Source: Megachile rotundata
Lineage: Eukaryota > Arthropoda > Insecta > Hymenoptera > Megachilidae
Assembly (NCBI RefSeq): GCF_050947335.1
Contig: NC_134988.1
Location: forward strand, 9,176,001-9,240,000
Direction: 5' to 3'
Length of the DNA stretch: 64,000 bases
Shown: piece by piece, positions 11,936 through 24,128 of the stretch
Numbering within the stretch: the first letter of the stretch is position 1
Layout: each line of letters begins with the position of its first letter
Program-made: the position numbers and the translations under genes
The notes under the pieces: model-generated
The model's input: the letters and a program-made list of their open reading frames with translations, nothing else
Told to the model about the DNA's origin: nothing
The model's database searches: none

Positions 11936-12540
11936 AAGTGTGAATATTTAGAGAAGGAAAGAAATTTAGAAATTTGTTTTTCTAATTTTCAAATTAATAG
12001 ATTTTCAATTTTTCAAATTTTCAAATTAATAGATTTTCAATTTTTCAAATTTTCAAGTGTCTGAATTTTCAAATTAGCAAATTTTCAAGATTTCAGATTT
12101 CTAAATTTTCAAATTTTTCAAATTTCCAAATTTCTCAAATTCTGCATTCCAAATTTCTAATTTTTCAAATTCCTCAAATTCCCCCAATTCCTCCAATTTC
12201 TCAAATTTCCCAAATTTCCCAAATTTCCCGAATTTCTCAAAGTTCCTAAACCCCCACATTCCCAAATCCCCAAATCCCCGAATCCCCAAATCCCCAAATT
12301 CCCAAATTCTTAAATTCCTACATGCCCAAATCCCTAAATCCTCAAATCTCCAAATTTCCATTTTCCAAAGTTTCCAAATTTCCAAACCCCAAAATTTTAA
12401 AATATCAAAATTTCTAATATTCCTAATTAACAAATTTCAAAATTTCCAAATTCCCAACTTCTCCATTTCTCAACTGTTAATTTCCAACTTTCTAAATCCC
12501 CAAAGTTCCAAATTCCAAGTTTTCTAAATTCCCAGAGATA
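11936..12540. repeat. Minisatellite, 8/9-bp units (C-rich on +)
   Basis: Runs of CCCAAATTT, CCCCAAAT and AAATTTCCC, cleanest at 12190-12400 and decaying outward. It is the same family as the other FPNSQ-type arrays but in C-rich orientation. The open frame 12101-12433 (-) is made only of the repeat (residues like IWEFGDLGI). Confidence 0.85.
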
Positions 12541-13480
12541 AAGAAAGATAGCCCTAATGCACACACTTTACAGTTTACAGTATAATATATTACTTCAAAA
12601 CATTTTGTTCTTACGTTTCTTCTTTTTGTTCTTCCTTTCTGTTATTTTAAATTGTTATTCATCATTGCAAGATGAGAATTGTGTCTGGAGGTTATATATC
12701 TGTGATCCCGAGATAAAAATACGTATTCAAACAATCATCATTGCACGAATCATTTTCTTTTCTCTTCCCTATTCTAATTGCATCGTTACATATTTTGGTT
12801 TATAAAGTGCCAATTCATAATTTCGCGGCTGAGTGAGAATGAATGACGCAGGTGAGAGTGGATAAACGCATAAGCGAGTGTGTAAAAGTGATTAGATTGA
12901 CTCTGCTGTTGCATTATTATGGTTTCATCAAATCATATCAGTTCAAGAAACATAATCGAATTTTCATGATTATCATATTCATTTAAAAATACAATTAAAG
13001 ATACAATTAAAACTACAATTAAAAGTGCAATTAAAACTACATTAAAAAATTCTAAGATTGAAAAATGTTAGTGTAAAAATTTCCAAATTTCCATATTTTA
13101 AAATCCTCAAGTTTTAATAGTTTAAAATATAAAAACTGCAAATGAAGAGTTCTAAAAAATTCTTAAAATTGCAAAATAAAAAAAATTCTCTTAAATTTGC
13201 AAGTTTTAATATTTTAAAATTATAGTTTCAGTATATATTTAAAATTTTAATGATGCATAGTTTCAGAATTTAAAAAAGATGAAAAGCTACAAAATGTCAC
13301 AAGCTTTGATATTCCAAAATTTCAAAATTCCAAGATTCAATGTTACAAAATTTTTAAATTAAAAAATTAAAGAATCTTAGAATGCTAAGTTCTCAAAGTT
13401 CTAAATTTTCAATGTATCAATATTCTAAAATTCCAAAACTCCAAATTGTAAAGTCTTCAATTTTGAATACACCAAAATCT
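12541..13480. other. AT-rich spacer with degenerate AAAATT repeats
   Basis: No supported gene. The sequence at 12960-13480 is an imprecise series of CAATTAAAAnT and TTCCAAAATT blocks that merges into the next array. Confidence 0.4.
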
Positions 13481-14290
13481 CAAAACCTCAAAACTCCAAA
13501 ACCCCAAACTCCCAAATTCCCAAATTACTAAATTCCCAAATCCCTAATTCCCCAAATTCCCAAATCCTAAAAATTTTCAATTCCCCAAGTTCCCAATTCT
13601 TCAAATTCCCAATTCTCCAAATTCTCAATTCCCCAAATTCCCAGTTCTTCAAATTACAAATTCCCAAAATTCCCAATTCCCCAAATTCCCAGTTCCCAAA
13701 GTTCCCAATTCCCCAAACTCCCAATTCCCCAAATTCCCAATTCCCCAAATTCCCAATTTCCCCTAATTCCCCAAATTCCCAATTCCCCAAATTCCCAATT
13801 CCCCAAATTCCCAATTCCCCAAATTCCCAACTCCCCAAATTCCCAACTCCCCAAATTCCCAACTCCCCAACTCCCCAAATTCTCAACTCCCCAAATTCCC
13901 AATTCCCCAAATTCCCAATTCCCCAAATTCCCGATTCCCCAAATTCTCAAATCCCCAAATTGCCAAATTCCCGAATCCCCAAATTCCCGAATCCCCAAAT
14001 CCCCAAATCTCCAAATCCCCGAATCCTTAAATTCCCACATCTCCAAATCCCCAAATCCCCAAATCCCCAAATCTCCAAATCCCCGAATCCCCACATCCCC
14101 AAATCCCCAAATCCCCAAATCCTCAAATTTCCAAATCCTCAAATCTCCAAATCCCCAAATCCTCAAATCCCCAATTTCAGCATCTAAATTCTCCATCTCA
14201 CAAATTCCCAAACTCCCCAAATCCCAACATCCAAACTCCGAACCTTCCAAATCCCAAACCCATAAAATAAAAAATTCCAAACTTCCACAA
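13481..14290. repeat. Minisatellite, 16-bp unit CCCCAAATTCCCAATT (C-rich on +)
   Basis: Near-perfect 16-bp units from 13600 to 13960, then 8-bp CCCCAAAT units to 14170. On the minus strand this gives long open frames (13488-13910 and 13654-14295) encoding repeats such as GNLGNWEFGELGIWGI. The minus strand has regular GGGG runs 4 nt apart, suitable for G-quadruplex folding. Confidence 0.95.
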
Positions 14291-15163
14291 TTCACCCACC
14301 ATACCCCAACACAACCAGTAGCCGCTCAAAATAAAGACAACAGTATTACTAGCAACGTATAACCGGCAGTGCATGATCGTAGAAAGAGGAGCAATAAAAG
14401 AGGTTGGAATAATTTATGGCTGCGTGCAGTCGTGAATGTAGCTATCACAATAGATTATTACATTAATTGCACATTTGCTAATAAACGAGGAGAAAAACGA
14501 AGGAGCGCATGAATGTATAAAGCAATTAGAGCTGGCTGTAATTATGAAAGCAAGATGGTGGCCACGATATACCTGCGACGCCAAAGTGAATGGTCGCGTC
14601 AATTGTGCTACACAATTATTAATGAGGGAATATTGAAAGAACGTCTGAGAAGGTGTCACGCGATTTGAAAAGTCTCCGTGTACAAATTGGACTTATGCAA
14701 AATATACAACTTTCACGCATTACGAACAGAATAATGTTTTTAAATATGGTGGCTAGGTATACCACATGTTTATTACCTACGGTTGATAACAGACTACGGA
14801 TAAATAATTATTTCGTAAACACGACGATGTCCGTGGCCTACATGCTAAAATAAAAATTGTAATTTTGGAATCAAACGAACGTTAATTTTGTAAATTTTTA
14901 TGAAACCTTGCTATGTTACCTCATGTCGGTATATTTTATACGAAATTTGATTGTGCTAGTTTTTGAAAATGTGGTTGAAAGAGACTTTGAAAGTTGAGTT
15001 AAATTATTGAAAGAATTCTATTTTTGAGTACAGTAACTCTGTTAAAATTATACGAGAAGCACTTTGTTAATAGCTATTTACAGATTTTTCCGTTACACTC
15101 AGTTTTCATTTCAATTAGAGTCAGAGTTCCATCCTTATTGGTCTATCGACCTACATTTTCAAT
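14291..15163. other. Non-repetitive, moderately GC-rich spacer
   Basis: Between 14330 and 14700 the sequence is more complex than its surroundings. Open frames 14414-14659 (-), 14653-14853 (+) and 15024-15308 (+) show no domain, signal or splice support. Confidence 0.35.
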
Positions 15164-15289
15164 TCAATTCTTGACATATGTCCAGTCCGTATTAGGATGG
15201 AATCTAGCCATGAGACGTTCATTTACATGGATGACGATATCAGCACGAATTTCCCTCTTTAGTGATTTTAATTCATTCCACACGTTGAG
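15164..15289 (-). pseudogene. Possible decayed DDE-transposase C-terminal fragment
   Basis: Reading minus, 41 codons between stops begin LNVWNELKSLKREIRADIV. The L-N-x-x-W-N-E-L-K pattern recalls the segment around LNPIENVW-x-LK in Tc1/mariner transposases. The catalytic SPDLNPIE block itself is not visible, so this is weaker than the fragments at 44.6 and 55.4 kb. The opposite strand has an unrelated open frame. Confidence 0.25.
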
Positions 15290-15574
15290 CTACCTGATAC
15301 GTTCCTAGGTCTTTGTTGTGACTTGGTGAATCACTCTAATCGTAAATAATTACGGGATCATCGATCATTTCGGTGTGTTGAGTCAGAAGTGTCTTCACCT
15401 CGTGTTTGTTAGTTCACTTTTTTTGTTAATATTATTTGTTGTACATTTAACATTTGTGTCAGGGTCGTTGCTAGAGTTTGGGACACATAGTTATTAGGTT
15501 CTCAAATACTTGCTTGCTATAGAACTTTTTTGAAAAACTATTCTTTATTCATGATCAATGTGTAGGGATTCTCT

Positions 15575-16086
15575 CAAAGTCTACTCAAAGAGTAGATATA
15601 ACAAGAGGCGACACTAGACAAGGAAACCTCCTAGAGAGACAGATGACCAATTTAAATTCCCAAATCAAAAGTATCCGGGGTGCGCACGCGCACAGTGTAG
15701 AAGTATGGCGGAAAAGGAATAGTTTAAACCTGCATATTCACCAGTAATTTATTTGTAATAAATATTTTGTCATATCTCTGTAACACATTCATCTATAATT
15801 TCTTGTGATATATAGTTTTTCATTTTCTTACAAGTTACTTGTAATAATCATTTCCGTAATGCATATTCTTCAAATATATTTTGTAGAGCAATCATTTTTA
15901 TTCTTTTCTTTTTCAACGGCGTAAAATTGATAAAAATACCTCAAAAGACAATATTATATACAGAAAATTTATTACAAATATATTCCAAATTATTGGAGAT
16001 TGACGTGAAAGTAGATTTGTTCGATTTAAATTTCCCGCTCGATTGTACAACCAATTTGAAGGGACGTTTTCGAGGGATCAAAAGTG
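15575..16086 (+). mobile_element. Dispersed 0.5-kb repeat, copy A
   Basis: About 95% identical by eye, and collinear, with 56045-56563 (same orientation, 40 kb apart). Shared blocks include ATATAACAAGAGGCG, AAGGAAACCTCCTAGAGAGA, GTATGGCGGAAAA and TTGGAGATTGACGTGAAAG. It carries TGCGCACGCGCA at 15681, a degraded NRF1-type site. No transposase and no shared coding frame are present; class unknown. Confidence 0.8.
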
Positions 16087-18485
16087 CCGCGAATGTCGCC
16101 TCTGGTGTGCTGGTCTTCTTCTTTTAACGAAATATTAACTATTCGAGCCGACAGTTTCAACGCTCTCGTATTACAAATGTGAAAGATAGTCTCAGATCAA
16201 ATTGCCTTCACACAGGACCTCACGCGACTTACAAGTGTTAATATCATTGCGTTTCATTTCTAACAAAATATTTTACATTATTATTGATAAATTTTGCTAC
16301 TTATTCATCACTATACAGTAAAGTTTCGTATTACAGTATATTTGGTATTAAATACAGTTACCCTGTAAAATGACATAAAAGTTATTATAACGTTCTTATT
16401 TACTGTAAGATCTTTTTAAGTAAATAACTAATTCACGATTTTTTATCTAATATACAATTTAGAATAATTGATTATAACCTTGTTTTGTGTTATAACACTC
16501 AAGATTTATCTGCAACAAGACGCAATTAAGTGGAACACAAGCACTGCTTCAAATGGAAGATTACAATTTCAGTAATTAAAAATTTCGTTTTATCAAGGTT
16601 TCACTAACCGATATTACGATAAAATGAAGATAATCTGGCTGATAATACTATCGCGAATAATTGTTCAATTCATCGTTCAGCATATTCTCCTTCGAGCATT
16701 TGAATGCTAGTTTTTATTTAAAACAAAATAATTGAAGTATCACCGCACTTTCTCTATTATTATAAAAATTCGAAAGCGATGAATGTCAATCTTCTATTGA
16801 TACACAATAAAGGTGTTTGCAGAGGATCTTTAATGAGCTTTTAATGTTTTTACTGACGGAGAAAGTGAATAATCTAGGAGCTTTTCATAAAATATTAAAA
16901 TTACGAAGAAACGACGGAACCAATTTTGTAGTTAGAGGTAAACGTATTCAAAATTCCGATCGTATCATAATAGTTGTCATATTATAATAGTTATTAGTAT
17001 TGTTATTATTCTAATTATTAGTTGCTGTTATCGCTCGATTAGCTGTACAGATAAATATTTGCCTACTACTTAAACTTATTTTACAAGGTTTCCATGAATG
17101 TAATCTCTTGTTCCTACATTTTCTCTAAATGTCTTTATTTTACAACTTGTGTATTGCAAATATCTGTATTCTAAATGTGTGTACATTATACTTTGTGTAT
17201 TACAAATGTATTTCTGAATTTTTGTATTTAAACTGGCTTCGTCATTTTAAAATGTTTTCCACAGTTTGTGCATTTAAAATGTCTGTGTTTTACAATTTTT
17301 GCATTCAGCATACTTGTATTCTACTATTCGTGTATTCCAAATAACTATACTCTAAATGTCTGTATTCTACAATTCGTGCCACTATATTATCTACATTAAC
17401 CACATTATCACTACTTTATTTTAACAATATACTCCACATATTTTACTATTTGCTACATAACCACTGTACCATGATTCAGTTTTCATTTATCATTTTCCTA
17501 CAAACGAACATCGATTAAAATCACTCAAGGCCAATCAAGAGACTTGACCTTGATATCGAGGTCAAGGTCAAAGTCATTGAAAGAAGTATCTCCTCTTTTC
17601 TTCAAAAAGAGTTCCACATCGTAATTTACTAAATTGATTGTCATTAAAATCACAAAATAGACTGAATTCTAACACGTCATTAAATCACGTCTAGTATCTT
17701 TATTTAGATTTTGATATCGTTACTGAAGCTGACACTGAAATTGACATGGGAACCGTTATAAAACAGCGTTTTGGAAACGACGATAACTTTTACATAACAG
17801 TTATTTCTGGAACTGTTTCAATAACTTGTTACGACGACCTATTATACAAAATAACAAGCAGCATGTAATACGAACAGGGAGATGATGATCCTACATCAGA
17901 AGATAAATCGGAAATCCAGATTTACATTATCTTATATAAAGCTTTGTTTTCAAGAGAATCGATACTTGAAAATTCTTGAAAATACTTATGAGAAGTGAAC
18001 TTAATATTGACATTTATTGTCATTATTAATTTTGTTAAAATTTATTATATATTTTTAGAATATACTGTACTATATTGTTATTACTAAATGTAGTAGCTAT
18101 TAATAGTTATTAACGTAATTTTGTAATTATTATAATTAATATAATTATTTCAATATATTTTCTATAATAACAAAAGCAAAAATTTTTAAATTAATCAAAG
18201 GAATACAACATATAGGAAATCAGATTGTCAACGACTACAAAATTGCGTTCAGTCTTTAAATCATACGTTCAGCAAAGATTGGATAAATTAGGTTCCGCCA
18301 TTCATTTTCCTGGGACTTCCTCCTTTCCATGTTTTTTCCCTCTGTGCATTATAATTACGATTTGAAACAATCACGATCTAAATTACATACTTTGCATGTA
18401 AAAATCACATTCACCCGGCGATTAATGGTACGTGAAGAGCACAAGGGACGAATGAGGAAAATGGAAGAAGCTCATTCACACTTGT
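16087..18485. other. Long non-coding stretch
   Basis: No supported gene in 2.4 kb. It contains a degenerate about 40-bp repeat at 17110-17400 built on TGTATTCTAAATGTCTGTATT, and an inverted pair of nuclear-receptor sites at 17545-17570, listed separately. Confidence 0.4.
17545..17570. promoter_or_regulatory. Inverted pair of TCAAGGTCA sites
   Basis: TGACCTTGA at 17545-17553 and TCAAGGTCA at 17562-17570 are perfect extended half-sites of the ERR/FTZ-F1 type, facing each other eight bases apart. The motif match is seen; function is inferred. Confidence 0.35.
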
Positions 18486-19216
18486 ATACAGGGTGTTACC
18501 TGTAACGCTACTCACGATTTTTCTTCAACTTGCAGCCACCTCACGAAAGAAAGTTTAGAACAATATTTATAGGGTATAAAGTGCACGATATTAGTAAAAC
18601 AAATTTTGAAAACAGTTTGTTCTCCTGGCAAAATCAAGGTCACCTCGGGTTTTTTAAATAGGAACATACATTTTTTTTATTCATAGCTTTAGAGGACATC
18701 GAGACGAATTCAAAACACATGTTACATGATATTTTTATTAACATATTACTCGATTTACACAAGTGGAAATGTGAAGTAAAAGACCGGAATATTACGTGAT
18801 GGAAGGCGGCATACATTTTGAACATGTAATTAAATAAAGTATATTTTTCTTACATTCTAGTCGCGTGTTTACATTCAGTAATCTCTTCGGAATCAAATAA
18901 TGGTTACACTACCAAAGTCAAAAGCTAAGTACTTCACATTTCCTCTTCTGTAAATCGAGTAATATGTTAATAAAAATATCATGTAACATGTGTTTTGAAT
19001 TCGTTTCGATGTCCTCTGAAACTATGAATAAAAAAATGTATGTTCCTATTTAAAAAACCCAAGGTGACCTTGACTTTGCCAGGAGAACAAACTGTTTTCT
19101 AAATTTGCTTTACTAACATCTATCATACATTTCATACCCTGCAAATATTGTTCTAAACTTTTTTTCGTAAGGTAGCTACAAGTGGGAGAAAAATCCTCAG
19201 CAGCGTAACACCCTAT
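18486..19216. mobile_element. Foldback element, arms about 300 bp, loop about 145 bp
   Basis: The left end ATACAGGGTGTTAC is matched by the right end GTAACACCCTATAT. The arms (18486-18785 and 18930-19216) pair along most of their length, for example TAACATATTACTCGATTTAC with GTAAATCGAGTAATATGTTA. They differ by a 7-base insertion (CTGTAAC) near the left end and scattered substitutions. No transposase is encoded, so this is a non-autonomous DNA element. The inner CAAGGTCACCTCGGG block links it to the element at 10 kb. Confidence 0.8.
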
Positions 19217-19512
19217 ATGTACCTCAAATCAAACCACTTCTTCTCAAAGAATTATTGCACAAAATATTTCGTTTCCTAAACAGAATCATCATTCGTACCA
19301 GATACTTCACGATATCCTACATATTTCCGTAACAAAAACTAGTAGAATGTAATCGCGTTCTCATTCGTTACGATATTTGTTAAAATGATCTATTTACTCC
19401 GGCGAAATAATTAACTCGTACAGACACAATGAATATACTTCAGCTAAGTGTATTTTACAATTACACAGAAAGTAGGTACGTGTAAAACCCGATCGAAACT
19501 GGTTTGGCGCGA

Positions 19513-19797
19513 ATGGAAACGTCTCGGCAAACACGTGCAGCATTCGACTCGATAAAAAGAAAAGTGGGATTTGAGAACCTTCACTCGCCAAAAAATCTTC
19601 CGCATGGAAACGTACGAACGCGTTTCTCATTGAGGATCGGTTTAATAAAGTGGAGAGAGAGAGGAAAAAAAAAATTAGAGAGCCTTGAGGAACGTGTAAC
19701 TTGGTTACACTCTGTTGGGGAAGTGAAATATCACGTAATTCAGATCATCTTGTTCTTTGTCTACCTCGGACAGTCTGGTTTCATTCTCTATTTTTAA
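19513..19797 (+). CDS. Unrecognised ORF, 94 aa, basic N-terminal half
   Basis: ATG at 19513 runs to a stop at 19797. The first 75 residues are charged (starts METSRQTRAAFDSIKRKVGF) and are followed by a hydrophobic end. The region is GC-richer than its surroundings and not part of a repeat. The opposite strand is also open (19394-19630), which lowers its weight. No family is recognised and no splice sites point to it. Confidence 0.2.
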   Translation: METSRQTRAAFDSIKRKVGFENLHSPKNLPHGNVRTRFSLRIGLIKWRERGKKKLESLEERVTWLHSVGEVKYHVIQIILFFVYLGQSGFILYF

Positions 19798-19974
19798 TCT
19801 TGAGATCAATTTTTTTCTTAGAATCCATAGTTAAAAGGAAGTGCTCCATTACTGCCTCGTTCGTTTCCCATGTCCTCACGTGTTGTGCCAGGGAGTTATA
19901 GGTTACACCGCTTCTAGGCTCCCTCTGTTTCAGGGACGACGCAATAGATTTTTTTTTAGCGGCAGTACAGGAGT

Positions 19975-20490
19975 TTTTGAATCTGGAGATTTGATGTTTT
20001 TGGTATTTGGAGGTTTTGGAATCGGAATGATTTAGGGGTTTGAGGATTTAGTTATTGGTAGTTTAAGGGTTTCAAAGATTTTGAATTTTGGGGTGGTGGA
20101 GATTTGGAGATTTGCAAGTTTGGAAATTCAAGGGAGATTTGGAGATTTGCAGGTTTGGAAATTTAGGGGTGGAAATGGGGAAACTTGGAGACCTAGAATT
20201 TTAAGAAGTTGAAGATTTGATGGAGGGAATTTGGGACTTTAGGGATTGGGGATTCTGGGGATTTGAGACTTTAGGGATTGGAGACTCTAGGGATTCGGTA
20301 CTTTAGGGATTGGGGACTCTAGGGATTTGGGATTTTAAGGATTTAGGACTTTGGGGATTTGGGACATCATGGATTTGGGTCGTTAGGGATTTGGGACATC
20401 ATGGGTTTAGGTCTTTAGGGATTTGGGACTTTAGGAATTTGGGACTTTGAGGATTTGGGACGTCAGGAATTTGGGACTTTAAAAGATCAA
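19975..20490. repeat. Minisatellite, 16-bp unit GGATTTGGGACTTTAG (G-rich on +)
   Basis: Degenerate at 19975-20220, then regular 16-bp units from 20230 to 20480. Same family and period as the other seven arrays. Confidence 0.9.
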
Positions 20491-20900
20491 AAAGTCGATT
20501 ACACTCGCTGTCAAAAATAGCTTTTCGTGTAACTGTATTTGCTTTCAAGATTGGTCCACCTAGATTCAGCAGCTCTTTCGAACACGTGCTAGTTGTACGA
20601 AAATAATTTTGCAACTATTTCGAGATGAATATATGAATTTCATTTAACTAATTTACATAGAAAAACGTTTCTCTTCATAAAAACCGTTTTCGACCTAGTA
20701 TTGCTCTTTCCTCCCCAAATTCCATTTCCTCCTAAAATAGTCATAACAAAGCAAACATATTGTCTAGGTTTTTAATTAGAACGTAGCCGGTCCGTAGGTG
20801 TAAATCATAACCTCAAAACATGTGCACAATGCACGGTACAAGAAGCTGAATCATAATCATTCTTCCGATTGTTTCGCACGAGATGCACACGTGATTAATT
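20491..20900. other. Unique sequence between array and candidate promoter
   Basis: No supported gene. Confidence 0.4.
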
Positions 20901-20904
20901 GAGT

Positions 20905-20960
20905 AAGATGACGTATATAAGATCCTGTAGTGTAACAATAATAAGAAAGCTTTCATAACT
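20905..20960 (+). promoter_or_regulatory. TATA-type core promoter candidate
   Basis: TATATAA at 20914-20920 is preceded directly by TGACGTAT (CRE/AP-1-like). A start site about 30 bases downstream (near 20945) would put the first ATG at 20987 in a short leader. The combination is clean but unconfirmed. Confidence 0.3.
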
Positions 20961-20986
20961 GCAACTCTGTGTATCGCTATTTATTT

Positions 20987-21184
20987 ATGCATCACGCTAT
21001 CCTATTACCCGTCATCTCGTTGACCAGTAATCAAATTAATTTCGTACAAGGAAAAAAACTAGAATATCCTAAATTCTTTACCTGTTTACATAAGATACTG
21101 CGGAGTTTATTTACATTATATAACCGCATTAATGATGTCAAGTATTATACTACTGGAAAAGAGAGAAAAATCTGCTCTGTCTAA
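20987..21184 (+). CDS. Small ORF, 65 aa, downstream of TATA candidate
   Basis: Starts MHHAILLPVISLTSNQINF with a weakly hydrophobic N terminus, then a basic region with two cysteines. No signal-peptide cleavage site is convincing. Its only support is the candidate promoter 40 bases upstream. No family is recognised. Confidence 0.2.
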   Translation: MHHAILLPVISLTSNQINFVQGKKLEYPKFFTCLHKILRSLFTLYNRINDVKYYTTGKERKICSV

Positions 21185-21689
21185 TTGAAGCAGTTCCTGT
21201 TAATTACATTCGTCATGAAAATTTAATTAAACACACAGACGGAGTTCCCCTATTATTGCGTGCTTGTTTTCTTTAAAGAAAATTGCTTCTTTAGAAAACG
21301 TAACGAGAAAATTATTTCGTATTGAATGCAAGTTTGCGTTGTTATAATTTAAGCAAAGAGACGGAATTAGCAACAGAGTCAGGGTACTGATTTATGATAA
21401 TATTTAATTTTGGTTTTTGTACTTTGATATTTTTGAAGAAACGTTAAGTGGCTCCAATTATCGGAGGATAATTATCGACGCAAGTTAGAGCAGTTACCAT
21501 GTAATTTGTAATAATTACACGTATAATCGTCAAAACATTCGGGGAACACAGCGGGAGAGTCATCCGCCATTTTGGTACCTTGAAGACTGGTTTGAGCTTC
21601 CTTACTTTTTACACAAGCTATTTTAGTTTGTTTCTTTTGATTTTAGCGTTCTTGTTATTTTTAACTGCTAATTTTGATTTTGTTAAGTG
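21185..21689. other. Unique AT-rich sequence
   Basis: No gene seen. A CCGCCATTTTGG motif at about 21567-21578 is one of many GCCATTTTG copies in the window. Confidence 0.4.
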
Positions 21690-22150
21690 TTTTGTTTTAT
21701 TGAAGACAAAATGGTGAGCTGTAATACATATATGACACATAAGATTGAATATGTGTTGTTACATTAATGTACTGTTGTTGAAGTATTGTTATTTTTGACA
21801 ATTAATTTTGATACTATTTATTGTTTATTTTGCATAGGTTATTAGTGTTAACAAAATGGTAAATTGTAACACAAATTTTGACACATAAGACTGAATATGT
21901 GTTATAATGTGTTATTATTATATTATATACTGTTGTTGAAGTATTCTTATTTTTGACTATTAATTTTGATATTATTTGTTGTTTATGTTGCATAGATTGT
22001 TTTATTACTGAAAACAAAATGATAAACTGTAATATAAATTATGTCATATAAGACTGAATATGTGTTACAATGTGTAATTATTATATTATATACTGCTGTT
22101 GAAGTATATACTGTTATTATATTATATACTGTTCCGTTGTTGAAGTACAT
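21690..22150. repeat. Tandem repeat, about 145-162-bp unit, three copies
   Basis: Each unit starts AAAATGgTgAgCTGTAA, passes through ACACATAAGACTGAATATGTG and ends in TATACTGTTGTTGAAGTA. Unit starts are near 21709, 21854 and 22016. The later copies also contain ATTATATTATATAC stretches. Confidence 0.8.
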
Positions 22151-23335
22151 ACATAAGAAAATATTCATATATCGTCTATAAAAAAAATTAGTTTGATGAG
22201 AACCAGTTTAAGAATGACATAACATTTTGATCAACACAATAGTTACACGTACCAGTTAATCAAGAAAGTTATGTTGTTTCTTGTGCTGGCGAAAGAAAAC
22301 AATTTGGTTTCAAAATAACCTATCTGATCAAAATAGCGTCATTTATATTCGATGACCTTCTTCTATCGTGTAATGGGGTCATAAATGCCTTTCACGTTAA
22401 ATTGTTAGCTTCAAAATGTGTAAATAGTATATTTTCGAGGCTTTTTAGTTTTTGATGGAGCCTGATATTTTGGGGGATTCAAGGTTATATTTGGAATAAT
22501 ATAGAAAATAGGGGTGAAAAGTACCACTAAACTAAATTCGACTTGTCATTCTATAGTTAATATATTATATATCACAATGTATTTTAAAAGGAACAATTTT
22601 GGTGTTGTTTCAAATTTTGCATCTTTATTGTGGGGGTAGTAAAATGCAGAAAATAAAAAATTGAAAGAGTAAATATAAAAAATTGAATAAAGAAGTAAAT
22701 AGTTATCCGATAGCTTACATATTTTCTATTACAACATGTATTAAAAAGAACAATTTGTGTCAAGTTTCAAATTTTGCATCCCCATATTGATGATACTAAA
22801 ATCCATAAAATAAAAAATTACAAAAATAAATATAAAAAATTGATGAACTCAGTGAATGTTGCAAGGTGTCTATTTGTTACAAGATAGTGCACAGTTTTGA
22901 AAGTATAATTACCAGAGAAAGGAATGAAAACAGTAAACAGATTGTGGTAGGATTTCATAGGATACATTTCAAACCGCATTAAAAGATTTATTCCAGACAA
23001 ATTAAATTTCATTGCCAAAATGCATTATTGTACCTTTTCTTTATTGTTATACTGCTCAAATTTATTACGTGCCTGACAATTAATCCTTTGTTTACATGAA
23101 ATATAATACAGGAATATAAATCACTAGGTTATCTCGCAAACACTTTATACATTTAATTCCTAGTCTGCTTGCTGCTACAGATGTATAGATGTATTTGTTC
23201 AAGTGGGCAAGAGATATTACATTTCATTTTGAACAACCGCAAAGCTAAATTTAAATCTAACATAACCTAAAAATGATACTTGATACGCGTTTAGGAGTTT
23301 GTTATGAAGTGTTCTATTTTCTGGTTGATGTTTTA
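22151..23335. other. Non-coding AT-rich sequence
   Basis: No supported gene. A diverged duplication is visible: ATTTTGCATC with flanks TGTTTCAAATTTTGCA (22605) and GTTTCAAATTTTGCATCCCC (22764), about 155 bp apart. Confidence 0.4.
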
Positions 23336-23339
23336 AGGA

Positions 23340-24060
23340 CAGGTATTTTTCCACTTCCCAATTTTGAAATTTCCAAATTTTCAAATTTCCGAATTCTCAA
23401 ATTTCCAAACTCTCAAATTTCCATATTCTCAAATTTTCAAACTCTCGAATTTCCAAACTCTCAAATTTCCAAACTCTCAAATTTCCAATCTCTCAAATTT
23501 CCAATCTTTCAAATTTCCAAACTTTCAAGTTTCCAAACTCTCAAATTTCCAAACTCTCAAATTTCCAAATTCTCAAATTTCCAATCTCTCAAATTTCCAA
23601 TCTTTCAAATTTCCAAACTCTCAAACTTCCAAATTCTCAAATTTCCAATCTCTCAAATTTCCAATCTCTCAAATTACCAATCTTTCAAATTTCCAAACTC
23701 TCAAATTTCCAATCTTTCAAATTTCCAAACTCTCAAATTTCCAAACTCTCAAAATTTCCAAATTCTCAAATTTCCAATCTCTCAAATTTCCAAACTCTCA
23801 AATTTCCAAACTCTCAAATTTCCAAACTCTCAAATTTCCAAACTCTCAAATTTCCAAACTCTCAAATTTCCAATCTCTCAAATTTCCAATCTCTCAAATT
23901 TCCAAACTCTCAAATTTCCAAATTCTCAAATTTCCAATCTCTCAAATTTCCAATCCCCCAATTTCCAATCTCCAGGTCCTCCATTCCAATTCTCAAAATT
24001 TCCACATTCCCAAATCATCAATCTCAAATTCTCAAAACCAAAATCCCAAATTTGAAGATT
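23340..24060. repeat. Minisatellite, 16-bp unit CTCAAATTTCCAAACT (C-rich on +)
   Basis: About 45 units, very regular from 23380 to 23950. No frame of the + strand contains a stop, so two overlapping long frames exist: 23273-24055 (260 codons) and 23364-24128 (254 codons). Because 16 bp leaves a remainder of one base, each frame cycles through all three phases and reads a 16-residue repeat, FPNSQISKLSNFQTLK and variants. This is most likely a by-product of the repeat, not a gene. Confidence 0.95.
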
Positions 24061-24128
24061 TGCTAATATCTAAAGCTAATTATTTTAATATTCCGCATAT
24101 TCCACTGTCGTTGCAACCGGTAGAGTAA

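Noticed and set aside
23340..24060. CRISPR-like regular repeats
   Set aside because: Eukaryotic minisatellite: units are adjacent, with no unique spacers of constant length.
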